64,000 nt of DNA, taken from contig CAJJDP010000074.1 in assembly GCA_905182995.1 (NCBI GenBank), positions 62,001 through 126,000 of the forward strand. The letters are read 5' to 3'. This stretch comes from Paramecium octaurelia. Lineage: Eukaryota > Ciliophora > Oligohymenophorea > Peniculida > Parameciidae. How positions within the stretch are numbered: the stretch's first letter is position 1; every line of letters begins with the position of its first letter. Position numbers and translations under genes: made by a program. Below are positions 1-11,544 of this stretch, in pieces. Under the pieces are notes generated by a model. It made no database searches. It worked only from the letters and a program-made list of their open reading frames with translations, and was not told the DNA's origin.

Positions 1-1463
1 TCTATCAGCCGCTGTATTCCACCAGAGATAGATTCTCCACTTCTTTTCCTTCAATTTGCTTTCCTTATCCAACCCATAAACTACTGTCCGTTTGCCATCA
101 CAGACTTCAAAGTAGTTGTTATCTACATCCAATTTAACAGCCAACAATTTTGGAGGCATCTAAACTGTTATTTAATGAGTATTACTTTAAATACATTATT
201 GAAATCAGTTCCAATTCTTACATCCAATCCTGCTCCATTTTGACTAAACAAGTCTTTTCTATACCCCTTACCATAAGGAGACTTGTCCTTTTACTCTTCC
301 TCTACAACACCCACATAGAAATTTCCATTTGCTCCAGCTCTCTTTTGATCAAATTCTTTGAATAGGATTATACAACCATGTTGTCCTTCACTAAAACTTG
401 TTTCTGAATAAATAATTTAGGATTGAAATCCAGCTCCAGCACATTCCTTATAGTCATCTGCAAATTATTTGATTTGGTTGGACTCATCGGCCTTTGAAGG
501 ATTGAATTTCCATTGGAGCCTTCCGAATTTATACTATTATGAAATTAATGGAATTGAATACAGGCCATTGTTAGATGCTAGACTAAATTTTTTCCCAATA
601 ACTTTCTAAGGACTGCTTGTTGGATGCTATCTAATTGAATTCATTTTTTCCAGACATGAGTCCCTCGAACACTTTCCTCATGTTAAAGAATAAATCAGAT
701 CTTCTTTTTTCATTTAAGTATTCATTGATTTTGGCACTCAAGAGATTTGGATCACTCTTAGCATTTTCTTTGATGAGTGTCTTGATTTTAGTAAGATCAT
801 AAATGGCCTCATAATTTTTCTTTAGGTTTTCAATGCTTGGTGTTTAATCCAATTTCTCTTCTATGTGATGTAGTGATCAAAATTACCTTCTTTCTTAAGA
901 TCTTTCTTCTCTTCCTTTTTGTCATCCTTCTTTGTATCCTTCTTATCATCCTTCTTTGTTTCCTTCTTGTCATCCTTCTTAGTCTCCTTCTTTTCATCCT
1001 TTTTGACATCCTTCTTCTCCGGCTCCTCCTATTTAAGTTTTTCATCCCTAATGAATTATGTTGCATTGAGTGCTTCCACCAAAAGTTGTTTGACATTCTC
1101 CACTTATTCATTCAATTTGGCTTTCATCTAAACGAAGAAATCTTCAACATCCTTCCTTTATTGTTCAATGCTCTAAAGAAAGTTACATTCAATAATTACC
1201 TTATATTAAAGGAGGAAGTCCTTGACTTTGTTACCTTCATCATCAGCTGGCCAATTGTATACAGAATAGGCATTTCCTTCCATAACTTCATCCAGATCGC
1301 AAAGTTTAAGTTTGCTTACTATTTGCGATTTTGTAAAATCTGCACCACTGGCATCACTTTAACACTGAAAGCAGAACAGTCTTTTTGCAGCCTCGTTCTG
1401 AAGAGTAATCGATACAAACTTTTTTTTGTTATGATCAGCAATCGTACACCTAAGATCTTACAT
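1..1463 (-). CDS. Lys/Asp/Glu-rich coiled protein, C-terminus cut by window edge
   Basis: Starts with ATG at 1463 (MQDLRCTIADHNKKKF). Three introns at 861-886, 534-561 and 160-185 (26-28 nt, GT..AG) join the frames. The N-terminus has a Cys/His cluster (RCTIADH, FCFQC) that loosely resembles a small zinc-binding module. A long helical stretch follows, then a KKDxKKxE repeat array (about + strand 910-1020). The C-terminal third is a beta-rich globular region (GFQSQIIYSETSF, GRLQWKFNP, NNYFEVCDGK) with a SPRY-like feel. That is only an impression; the family is not recognised. The 3' end of the gene lies outside the window. It sits 57 bp downstream of the kinase gene on the same strand. Coding status is certain, function unknown. 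Confidence 0.8.
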
Positions 1464-1520
1464 AAATATAATTAATATTATTAAAGGAAAAATAATTTAA
1501 CATTTTTATTCTCCAATTTC

Positions 1521-3210
1521 TCATTTATTGTTGTCTTTCATCAGTAATTGTGTAAATTCTTAGAATGTCACCATCCCATCCCCATTGGTGTCCAATTCAG
1601 AAAAAACATTTTCCCATTGGTTTTCCTACAAGGCTAATCCACCGAATATCTCTTGAAGTTCCTATTTACTAATGGTTCCATTCCCATCCTTGTCAAATAG
1701 CTTAAAAGCCTTTTCAAGCTTCTCTTGAGCCATTAAATTTGACAACTCCGAATACGCCACAATAAACTCTTGTTATTATTAACCATCTTTACCGGTATAT
1801 TCTATGGTTCCTGAGCGATCGACATCCGAGTACTTGAAGATCTTATTCACTATGTAATTGCATTTTATTTCATCCTGATATAAATCCATGTAACCTAATA
1901 CAATTGAACTTATTGTTTACATTAAATTAATTCTTCTTTACTCAATTTACCATCACCATTTTTATCAATGGCACTAAACCCTTGTATCAATTCCTTCTTC
2001 TCCTTCGAAGTCATTATCTGAGTTGAAATCAATTGCAAAATCGCTGAACCCAATTTGCTACTATTCTTAATTACATTAAACTAGTCAAAATACATGAAAT
2101 TAAGAAAGATTTTCTAAATTTTTTATATTGATTTTTTCCTCTCTTTTATTGCTTACAATCCAAGGATCTTTTAATGCTTGTTCTGCTGAAATTCGCTTGG
2201 CAGGGTCTACTACTAAGAGCTTAGAAATAAAAGACTTAGCATCCTACGAAACATCTTGCCATTCCGAACCTACTCATCTTTTTATATTCTAAAATTACCA
2301 GTAAAATCAACAATTCCACTTTTTATACTTCGGTATAGTTCTTCTATGTTGGTTCCATTAAATGGAGGCTTGCCACACATCATGATGTACATTATTACTC
2401 CACATGACCAGAGATCGCACTTGTTGTTGTAATTCTAATCTATCACTTCGGGAGCTATATAATAGGGTGTTCCAGTCTTTTGTTTCAGTTGAGTGTTCGA
2501 GAGGACCTACTTGGCAGTCCCAAAATCAATGATTTTAAGGGTTTGTTCGGATCCCCTTTAAGCAAACAATATGTTCTCTGGTTTTAAGTCCCTAATCCTA
2601 ATTTACTTAGTACCTATGAACTATGTTACTCAAATGACAATAATTCACAGCACTTAATATTTATTTCATATAATTAGCAGCCATGCTCTCATTTAAATTG
2701 TTCCGTTATTAGATTCGATCGAACAACTCTCCTCCACTCAAATATCTTGATTAATCATCTCTATTTACTCAGTTATCAAGTAATAATAGCGTTCATCTTG
2801 ATAAAGCTCATAAATATTCACTATGTTTGGATGATCAAGACCTTTCAATATATTTACTTCTTGAATCATCTTTTCCCTTTGACTGGCTAAGATCCTGTCC
2901 TTAGCAATCTATTTCATCGCCCTGAGAATTTTGGTTGATTTCTGCTTAACCAAACTCACTCGCCCAAAAGTTCCTTTAGATCAACAATCTTCTTACCTTC
3001 ACCTAAAGTAGATTCTATCTCATAATATTAGCATATATCCCCAGCTTTTTGGGACACAAATATGCTTGGAGCAACCTTAAAATCTGTTCTCTATTTCTTA
3101 AAACTTTTGTTTGATTTAATTGTTGAAACCTCCTGAGTCTTATGAAAAGTAGTCAGACTCTCCGTTTTTTGATGAGCTGCTCTCTTAGGTTAACCACTAC
3201 AAGAACCCAT
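1521..3210 (-). CDS. Calcium-dependent protein kinase (CDPK) with four EF-hands
   Basis: N-terminus MGSCSGQPK fits N-myristoylation at Gly2 and palmitoylation at Cys4, so membrane anchoring is likely. The kinase domain has the glycine loop GEGTFGRV, the lysine in [24 protein letters not shown] and GTPYYIAPE. Several introns fall inside it, one of 23 nt just after GEG and one of 22 nt splitting HR from D. The C-terminal regulatory half carries four EF-hand loops: [36 protein letters not shown] and [12 protein letters not shown]. This is the classical CDPK order: kinase, junction, calmodulin-like domain. Calcium binding to the EF-hands is known to relieve autoinhibition in this family. Such kinases are abundant in ciliates. 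Stop is TGA at 1521. Confidence 0.95.
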
Positions 3211-3477
3211 AAAATTATATATTAATTTATGTTTGTTTTTTTGCCGAATAATAATAACTCATTCAGATTATTTCCAATTACAATCAATAATTCAGAGCAT
3301 GCCAATTAACTCACACTTATCAGGGTTAGAACTAGTCTCCCTTTTTAGTGGGCCATCAACTGGTTGAGGTTTGAGTATTGTAATCTGGGCACTCTTCTTC
3401 AATGCTCACTTTTCTTATTATAATATTGCTTTATTAATATAATTTATAAATCTTAGTCGGTAAACTTCGATTATTAA
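3211..3477. other. Divergent intergenic region between two kinase genes
   Basis: 267 bp separate the start codons of the CDPK (minus) and the next kinase (plus). It must hold both promoters. I see AT-rich sequence and no recognisable element. Confidence 0.6.
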
Positions 3478-5161
3478 ATGAATAGTAAGAGTGAAACCAA
3501 AATAAAACAAATAGGTGATTACGCCTTTGATTTAAATAAAGAAATAGGATCTGGCTATTCCTCCAAAGTGTATTTGGGAGAAAATTTAAAAAACAAATAA
3601 ATTGTGGCAATCAAAGTTATTAGTTCTTAGACATATACCTCTCCAATCTAAAGATCTTTGCTAAAGAATGAAATCTCCATTCTCCTGAGAATAGATCACC
3701 CGCATCTAATGAAGGTGTTTGAAGTTAGTCAAAGTGCTAATAATACATATATAGTAACTGAGTTTTGCAATGGAGGAACCCTGGAACTACAGATGAAATA
3801 AAATGAATTGCCAATCCCCAAAGTCTTCTAAATCCTAAAACAAATCTCGTTGGGAATACAAGCCCTGCACAATAAAAGTAATAACGAAGAATTTTACTTT
3901 AGAAATCATCCACAGAGATCTGAAACCTGCCAATATACTAATCCACGAGAATGTGTACAAACTAGCTGACTTTGGATTCGCACTCATCGAAGATCAAATA
4001 GAAAGCATAATCAAAAGATTCAACGTTGGCACACCACTCTACATGGCTCCAGAAATTCTACTAAAGAACCAATATTCTGAAAAGAGTGACATATGGGCAC
4101 TGGGCATCATGACCTATGAACTTATCTTTAATAGCATTCCTCCTTACAAATCTGATATCAAGATTTTCCACAATGACATACTCAAGAAAACTCAGAAATT
4201 AGATCCCTAATACCAAAGTATAATAAAATAATTGCTGTTTGCTATGATATAAACAGAACCCAATAATCGAGAGAACATTAACTAGATTCTTAACTATATC
4301 ACGCAAGATAAAGCGGAAACTGTATCTCCAAGAATTCAATAGCAATTTATCAAAGTATCATCCTATGGTGTGCAATCCAATCTGAGTTCCCCACTATCCA
4401 CACCCAAATAATTAACCACTCTTGAAAGTAACAGATAAAAGTACCAAAAAAAGGTTTAAACTCACACCAAAGCATAAACGTTTGATTCTTTAAAATTTTT
4501 GAGTTTAAATAAGTTCTAAGATGTACAAACCAAGATGAATTCCGTGTCTGATTTCAACACAGTAGAGGATCAACCCAAAGTATTTTCTCAAACTTCAACT
4601 AAGAAGAATCGCGAAGTCTTAGGTTAGTAATCAACTGAATGCTCTTTTTTAACTGCAAATAATAATAGCAAACCAAAAACGACCAGATTAAAAATGCAAC
4701 AAACTCAATTGCCAGCGATAGTTTTACCGACATATTATTTTTGTCTATTTTTGGAAAATTTAATCAAAACTATGGATTGCTCTACTGAACAGAAACAATA
4801 ATGTAATTTTCTATTTAGAAAATTGTTGGCAATCAAAGCCAAAGCGTTTTATTCATTTGCACCACAGACCATCAAAGATTAGTTGTCTCAATGGATGAAT
4901 TAATTAAGCGTTTACTATGAGAAGATAGAACACACACTCAATTTTAGCTTGGATAACACGTTTTAAATCTTTTTCAACTCCTTGTTGGAAGATTAGGGTA
5001 AGTTGTTGAGTATGTATTTGGTTAGTTTGTTGAGTTAAGTGATTTCAAAGGAATAGAACTCAGACTTTGAAACTTTGATTGACATTCTACAAGAGAATGT
5101 GAAACATCAAAATGACCCTTTTTTATTTGCTAGAAAATGGGCACATAATCAAATACCGTGA
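3478..5161 (+). CDS. Serine/threonine protein kinase, ULK/ATG1-like catalytic domain with long tail
   Basis: 552 aa after removal of one 25-nt intron at about 3878-3902, which lies just upstream of the HRD motif. Kinase motifs in order: GSGYSSKVYLG (gly loop), VAIKVI (catalytic Lys), HRDLKPANIL, ADFGFAL, GTPLYMAPEILL, and DIWALGIMTYEL. All catalytic residues are present, so it should be active. The rather short catalytic domain and the GTPLYMAPE segment resemble ULK/ATG1-type kinases. The C-terminal 270 residues are Gln/Ser/Asn-rich, then become helical and more ordered near the end. Assignment as a kinase is firm; the ULK subfamily is an inference. TAA/TAG codons are frequent and read as Gln. 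Confidence 0.92.
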
Positions 5162-5247
5162 ATTTTTCTATTTCTATTTTTCTAATAATTTTAGTATACT
5201 CGAATTATTGAAATCGTGAAAATTCTCGATTAATTATTTTTATTAAA

Positions 5248-6103
5248 ATGGGAACTTGTTATTCTTAAAAAAATACATGCAATACTGTCAAATAAATTAA
5301 CCAAGCAGAAGTTATTTCTTAGTTCACATCTATTAGGGAATTGATGCACTTCTTTGATTAGATTAGTTTAGAGAAATTGAATTTCCCAGATTTATCTGCA
5401 TTTCTATCGAAGCACATCAACAAAAATAGAGTAGTTAACGAGGGGAAAACTTGGGTTGCCATAAATGAAGTTAAGACCATCTTACACAATAAAACAGCCA
5501 TCTTGATTAGGAACTTTAATCAAGAAACCGATGCAGCCATCTAATTAATTTACTTGCTTAAGCAACTCATAGAAATTTCAATGGGGGCTCAAGAACTATC
5601 AACTAGTTTTAATGAGAATGCAGTCGAACTTTTTCATTATTACCAGGCTCAATTGGTTCAAGTACAATTTGTGATCATCACCTTAGGTCTCGATCGAAGT
5701 GCTACTAGCAGTTAATACATTGGTGAGAAAATAGGAATACTGGTGGAAGGATAATTATTTCAATTGGAGAAGCATTTACATACAAACGATGTTTAAAATT
5801 TAATAGCCTATTGTAGAAAAGATAGATTTGATTGGGCCATTTTATGGATTTATCGCTTTATTAAAATAATGCGCTTAACTAATTTGTAACCAGTAAAAGT
5901 CACCAGATCTTGTTGAAATTGACATCAAGGCTCAACAAGAAGTCCTAGAATAGTTCTACAGTTAAATGAGAACAGGGTTTTTGTAAAATCAATCAAGTCA
6001 ACTCGAGAGTATCAATTGGGAACGCTAAATTGCTTCAAAATCATTAGAATAAAAACTACAACTTTATCATCTCTATATAAATAAGAAAAACTATACTTCT
6101 TGA
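5248..6103 (+). CDS. Helical hypothetical protein with N-myristoylation signal
   Basis: 274 aa. Starts MGTCYSQKN: Gly2 plus Cys4 suggests dual acylation. One 31-nt intron (GTTTAAAA...GAAAAG, about 5791-5821) is needed. Without it the frame hits TGA near 5928; with it the protein continues IDLIGPFYGFIALLKQC and ends NKKNYTS. The sequence is mostly helical, with no signal peptide or membrane span. I do not recognise a family. It lies 86 bp downstream of the kinase gene on the same strand. Stop TGA at 6101-6103. Confidence 0.8.
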
Positions 6104-6196
6104 TTCTATCAATTAATTTAAATATACTATATTTAAGTAAATTCTCATTCATTCAAATGAATCATATAACAATCAATTCATTCTTATAACAAATAC

Positions 6197-6994
6197 TCAA
6201 CACTCACAGGATTGTCTATCATTTTGAACCCCTCCAGAGACATCCTAAGGCTGCTCCTTATGAATTTATATTATTTCTTGATCGCCCGATGCGTAGTTGT
6301 TAAAAAGCGTGGAAGATTTAAACGGAGTGGGCTCCTACCTTTGTGAAAAGATTTATTTAGTTGATGAATACTGTTGATTAGGAGCAAGCAATCCCAAATC
6401 TTAAATATTGTATTAAAAAGTACTTATGGCAATTTGATCGAACACCTAATTCATTTTGTCTTTGAATTCAGGATCCTTATGATTCGTTGTTATAAAATAG
6501 GATATTTCATATTTATCCTACAAATTTTAAACTGATTCATTCAAATCAACTTTTTGCAAGTCTGTCTTATTCTAGATAAAATCACTCAAATACTCCTATC
6601 AAAATCATTATTATCTTAGTTCCAACCTAAAATATTAATTCCTCAATCCATTTGTCAATATGCAATAGTGTTTCCTCCTTTGAGCTATCGTAAATTAATA
6701 AAGCAGCCTTCGCTCTCTTATAATGACTACATTTTCATATAATAAAGCATAAAACCTTGAGACAACTGATCTATATTTTTCTTATCCAGCCGTGTCCCAA
6801 ATTGAAAATTTGATATTATTTCTAGAAAAGGAATGATGCTAAACTCCAATTGTGGTTTCAGGTTGTGAACTCATATCTAGGAAGCTTGAGTCATTCAGTA
6901 AACTTACTTGTGCAGAATTGTTGTTTTGCCTACTCCACAGTCGCCAAGTAAGATAACTATCTAAGTGATTGAACTTACTTTTATTTTAAGACAT
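6197..6994 (-). CDS. Rab-family small GTPase
   Basis: 225 aa after five introns (22, 23, 29, 22 and 24 nt). G1 is GDCGVGKTTIL, the effector Thr lies in ETTIGVQHH, G3 is WDTAGQEKYRS with the catalytic Gln present, and G4 is canonical IGNKTDL. The middle matches the Rab pattern (SSHYKRAKAALLIYD). The C-terminus ends in CEC, the double-Cys geranylgeranylation signal of Rabs, so membrane attachment is expected. The hypervariable tail is long. It is divergent from a TBC Rab-GAP gene that starts 639 bp away. The Rab subclass cannot be fixed by eye. Confidence 0.93.
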
Positions 6995-7632
6995 TGTTAG
7001 AAATAAATTATCAAATATAATTAATCAAATTATTGTGTTTTCCCTAATACTTCAATCTATTAAGCTATCAAAAGCATAATACGAAAGCACAACTCATAGA
7101 AATAATAATAGGACACAGAGAGCAACGATTTATCGATTAATATTATAAAAGCTTAAAAATGAGTGATATCAAATAATTTTGATTATGTCTATTTAGACAA
7201 ACTGATATAAATTGAATTCAAACATGTTCAAACAAATATAGAAGGAACAAACATAAAACTTAAATTATATTAAATATAATGAATAAATAGAATTATTGTT
7301 TTTTATTGAAATATCAAATAATAATTATCCATTAATAGTTATAATAATGTAATGAATAAGATGAGCTAGTTTTACTCCATCTTAAGAATTAGTCATGCTA
7401 ATATTTTTATGAGATATCACTGAAATTATAAGAGATTTAAAAATCAAAAATATATTGCAATTACAATAATGAAAACCTTTTATTGATAGTCTAATTATTC
7501 CAATCGAGGAAATCAATAAAAATAATATCTCGATATAGAGATTTTCATTATAAGATCTAAATCTAGATGTAGGTCAAGACTGATTATTATTGATCATAAT
7601 TTGGGATTAAATAGTATAATTTATTATTAATA
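6995..7632. other. Divergent intergenic region, Rab / TBC genes
   Basis: About 640 bp of A+T-rich DNA with no convincing ORF. It contains the promoters of the two divergent genes. Longer than most gaps in this window. No RNA gene or repeat recognised. Confidence 0.5.
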
Positions 7633-9414
7633 ATGATAAATGAAAAAGATGAACAAATTAAAATTATGACTGATTTTCTTCAGAGCAAGATCTTCATTGA
7701 AAAAATGAAGGGTGATATGCAAAAGAATCTAAAAAAAAGATCTATGCTAAAAGCGTAAATCAAATATTTTTAATCATTTGATAAAGATGAAGAAGTATTA
7801 TTAGAATCAAATCATAGTTAATGAGAATTTGCAACAATTTAGATTGTTGTGTGAATTAGGCTTTGAAATGTGTCTTAAGAGAGAAGATTTAAAGTCAATC
7901 ATTGAAACCATATTGGAGAGTCTTGTCAAATATAAATTATAATCTAAATAACAATTCATACTAATATAGGAACTTATAGAATATTCAGCATTTTCCATCT
8001 CAATTTTAAGAAATAATAAAAAGAGATATCTTACGGACTACTTAGAATGAAGAGGATCGAACAAAATTGAGCAATATTTTAAACGCATATAGTATCCGCA
8101 ATGCCTAAATTGGATATTGTTAAGGATTTAATTATATAGCGTATTATTTCCTTCAACATTTCAGCGAAGAGGTATAATTTTGAATCATCTCTGTAGGAAA
8201 CATTCTGGTTCTTATGTTTTCTATTTGAAACACTCTTACCACCAAATTATTACAATCATCTGTATGGTGTTTAATGTGATGATTTCATTATCAAAGATCT
8301 CCTATAATTTTTGAGACCTTAATTGATTAGTCATATGCAAAGATTGCAGATTGACACAAGCTTAATTATAATTTAATGGCTGGTTTGCTGTTTTACTCTA
8401 CACAATCGATTGAGTGAAACAATTATAGACTTATTATTGCTGGATGGATCCAAAGCGTTGATAAAATGCGTTCTCACTTATATGAGTTTATCAGAGCCCA
8501 TGTTATTAAAATGCGAAGAAATAGGCACATTTATTATGTCCATAGAGAACTTCATTTAGAGTTATTAAGATAGGGAATAATATGTAAAGGAATACAACAG
8601 AATCTATATCAATAATAAAATACTATAATTTGTGAGATAAGAATATTCAAAAAAGGTGGTTCTAATGGTTTAATAGAGAAGTAATCAAAGTGCTTAATAA
8701 TTGGATGCATATTTACAAGTTCTTAAATAAAAAAAATGTAATCCTGAGTCACCTGTGTGTCAATACATACTTGAAGCTTGGAATAGAAATAAAAGACATC
8801 TTGATTTTATTATTATTCAAGAAAGAAATATAAAAGTCATTTAAGATTATGAACAAATCCAGAACAGGTAATCCAATTTAGAGAATTATGATTAAATGAT
8901 ATTAAGATAAAATCATATATGTCAATCAAACGATATCATATTGATTAGAGAAATCTAATACTCTGATATCTAAGATGTTGAAATAGTAAACATGAAATAA
9001 ACTCAGAAAACTAATCAGGTTAGTAAGAGAACCAGAAGTCCCATAAAAGATTTTCTTCTTTTTCCATTAAAAGTATTCAATTAGAAGGAGTAGGAATAGA
9101 AATTAAAAATGAATCCATAGAAATATAAAATAGAACCCTCGGACTCTGTTTAAAGAATGGTAAAAAGTGTCCAAACTCAGTAATCTCCAAACTCTTCTTA
9201 AAACAGCAATAGAGGCAGATCACCATAATAAAGAAAATCTTAATAAACTGATGATATGAGTCAGAATCCTGCGCAAATAGAGAGAACTTAGAAGGATGAA
9301 CTGCCAAAAATTCGAGAATCGATTACAATATAATTCTTGACAGAGTTATAGAAAAATACTGGATTAATTAATCTAGATTTGAATATTAAAGATGTTTTTG
9401 AGTAAAAATCTTGA
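7633..9414 (+). CDS. TBC-domain protein (putative Rab GTPase-activating protein)
   Basis: 577 aa after two introns (about 7785-7807 and 8171-8195; 23 and 25 nt). The TBC domain occupies roughly residues 90-300. It has IIKRDILRT, matching the IxxDxxR arginine finger motif, and IGYCQGFNYIA, matching the YxQ glutamine finger motif. Both catalytic fingers are present, so GAP activity is expected. The C-terminal 250 residues are low complexity and rich in Gln, Ser and charged residues (RGRSPQQRKSQQ). Stop TGA 9412-9414 lies only 13 bp from the convergent neighbour's stop. Known role of the family: accelerating GTP hydrolysis on Rabs in vesicle traffic. Confidence 0.9.
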
Positions 9415-9427
9415 TGTATTATAAAAT

Positions 9428-9821
9428 CATACTTATTGATGTAAACTATACTAAAAATATTTTTATTTATACCTATTCGATGTTTGAATAATCTAAAGGA
9501 AACTGTGATTATGGGATATTTGAATATCTATAAGGAGAATTTTGTTGACTGTTTGAAACTGAGTATGTGGCTGGAGCTTTAAAATAGGAACGAATCTTAC
9601 AATAATTGTTGTTCTACACATCTGTGATGGCCAATTAGGGTGTATTTTTGTAGAAATATTAGTTCTGATCATAAAAATAATCTTGAAATTTATAAAGGGA
9701 CAAATACATGGTTATTATTTCTAGGTGTAAAACTGGTATTGATTATAGGGGAATACTTAAGGGTAGGGTGTCGATGCTCCGCTTTCTGAGCAGGGTAAGG
9801 TCTTCTATAGGTTTGGTTCAT
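9428..9821 (-). CDS. Small Tyr/Pro/Gln-rich protein (one splice junction unresolved)
   Basis: Starts MNQTYRRPYPAQKAEH at 9821. The coding stretch 9740-9821 stands out as GC-richer than its surroundings. Downstream the protein continues in another frame (YFYDQNQYFYKNTPQ, KAPATYSVSNSQQ, YSNIPQSQFPLDYSN). It ends YLHQQV after a 27-nt intron near 9451-9477. The first junction is unclear. A 52-nt GT..AG intron (about 9679-9730) restores the frame but is unusually long for this genome. An alternative start is the ATG at 9689 (MYLSLYKF). The protein is rich in S, Y, P, Q and N and looks disordered. No family recognised. Confidence 0.55.
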
Positions 9822-9990
9822 CTTAACAAATTTTAATTGCTTCTTTAAAATTAGTTACTGTTTTTAAAGATTAATATATACATATATTTGGAAGATTGGT
9901 CAATACATTTGTGAGCATGAGGGTCACATAATCATACTTTTTATTAAATTCTAATTGAGTTTAATGAATTTTCTATATATATATGTACTT

Positions 9991-10599
9991 TCATACTTGC
10001 AAAGTAATAAAATTTTATTTATTCAAAGTGGTTGACTAATCTAAGGATTTTGCCAAGTTCTTTTGAATTTCTTTATGACCTGTTTGAAGATCTTGAATCA
10101 ATATTTTAATATTTTCATGTTCTTGTTTATAAAAATCAAGTTCTTGATTTTGTTCCCTCGTGTCTATTTTTTAATCTGATTCCTCTTGATTTCTGCGTCG
10201 GATATATTGTATCATGTTCCTATAAATAGGGATTTAGTTTTTTATTACTATTAGCCCCTCCTAAACCACTTGTGCTTAAATTCACTAAATCCATATTGAT
10301 TTCTTGTCTTTTTAAAATTGTACATATTTAGTTGTCTATATTTATAATGTTTCTTACCTCAGAAAGCTGGGATAATTTTTATGCTTGAAATAATTGGCTA
10401 GGACTTGGGATGACAATTCATTTGGATTATAGACAATAAAAGCGGTCCCTTCACTATTCCAGGATATGAGATTTGATAATGAATCATTCTTAATGATGAA
10501 TTATAGTCAATATACTTCCAATATTTCGTATGTTTTTATCAAAAATGAAGGCACGCTCACTTTTAGTTGGGGATAGATATTGGAATATAGATTTGACAT
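9991..10599 (-). CDS. Heat shock transcription factor-type DNA-binding protein
   Basis: 176 aa after three introns (27, 22 and 29 nt). The N-terminal 100 residues are a winged-helix HSF domain: PSFLIKTYEIL, ISWNSEGTAFIVYN, LANYFKHKNYPSFLRQLNMYNFKK, then FSEFKHKWFRRG. The recognition helix SFLRQLNMY is conserved. The C-terminal 70 residues form a charged coiled coil (QNQELDFYKQEHENI) suited to oligomerisation. There is no long activation domain, so the protein is compact next to typical HSFs. Introns carry TGA or shift the frame. Expected role: nuclear, binds heat-shock elements. Confidence 0.92.
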
Positions 10600-11015
10600 A
10601 TTATTTATTTTTTTAAGGAATATTCAAGATTTATTTCCAATTAAATATCACAAAAATAGAACAAAAAGATTGCTTTAAAAAGCAAAATTTAAAGTTTATA
10701 TTATATTGGCACAGATAAATGAAATTAGTGAATATCTTCTTACATAAAATTAACACTGCTTTGTTTTTCAAAATTTGATAAATTACAATTGCCATCCTAT
10801 TCAATTGTGTCTTAAGAATGAAAATGATTAAAATTGATGAAGATGAAATTTTGACAACAAGGGCAAATTTAAAAGAATTAATAGTTTGGGTTGTGAAGAA
10901 GTGTGTGAGCTTAAATATAATTGACTTTAGTCATCAAAACATTGGAGAAATATATTTAGAATTAATTTTAATGTATATAATATATTTTAAATTGACATAA
11001 AATGCATTATAATAA
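10600..11015. other. Intergenic, AT-rich
   Basis: 416 bp between the HSF start and the dynein light chain stop. A plus-strand open frame from 10818 exists but runs antisense into the dynein gene, and I do not accept it. Nothing else seen. Confidence 0.5.
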
Positions 11016-11435
11016 TCATATTAACATTGCAAATACAGATATAATAATTACAATGTCATTAATTTCTCTTTATGCACTGCATATACCATCAGTGTTTGTA
11101 TCAAAACTAGCTCCAACTATGATTTATAATTGAATAAATACGTGCAACTGTAAATTTTGAATCATTATTTTATTAGATGATGCAGCTCACACAATACTTG
11201 AATGGTTTGTCGAGTTTGCTCAAATTCCTATTTGTGTAGTCTAAGAGTTGATTACTCCAACTAATAACCTTCTCTTTTGAGTATATTAGAGTGGCTGGAG
11301 GATTCTCACCTTCTTTCAATTGGAATACAGCATTAATGCCATCATCAATAGCCTTAGCTACTTCTTCTCCAATATATTCTCCTTTCTTACAGCATAGAGA
11401 AGTATTTTTACATCTGCACCACCATCGTCTGCCAT
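11016..11435 (-). CDS. Dynein light chain, Tctex1/DYNLT type
   Basis: 122 aa after two introns: 26 nt (GTAAAAATAC...GTAAG) after MADDGGAD, and 25 nt near the C-terminal quarter. Diagnostic segments are WSNQLLDYTNRNLSKLDKPFKYCVSCII and the strand-rich end GASFDTNTDGICS...IIISVFAMLI. These match the Tctex1 fold, which swaps a beta strand in its dimer. Known role: subunit of cytoplasmic and axonemal dynein binding the intermediate chain. Typical for a ciliate with thousands of cilia. It is divergent from the GTPase gene that starts 110 bp away. Confidence 0.92.
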
Positions 11436-11544
11436 TTTAATTACTTATTGATATTATAATATTAAAAGTGTAAAAATGCTAGTATTTGTAATATGAAACT
11501 CTTATGAGTATATAAATTTATTAGTATTTATATAATTCTTTGAT

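Noticed and set aside
837-1475. Very hydrophobic Phe/Leu/Ile-rich plus-strand frame
   Set aside because: Antisense of a Lys/Asp/Glu repeat; AAG/GAT repeats always give Leu/Phe/Ile-rich complements.
5790-5930. Apparent frameshift in the MGTC protein
   Set aside because: A 31-nt GT..AG intron restores a single frame of exactly 275 codons.
9480-9675. Plus-strand frame with one in-frame TGA (selenoprotein or readthrough candidate)
   Set aside because: The opposite strand carries a better coding signal that ends 14 bp from the TBC stop, so this is an antisense shadow.
9720-9830. GC-richer patch taken at first for a structured ncRNA or SECIS element
   Set aside because: It codes for the N-terminus MNQTYRRPYPAQK on the minus strand, which explains the composition.
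10818-11178. 120-codon plus-strand frame
   Set aside because: Its 3' half is antisense to the Tctex1 gene. With TGA as the only stop, frames of this length arise by chance in such AT-rich DNA.
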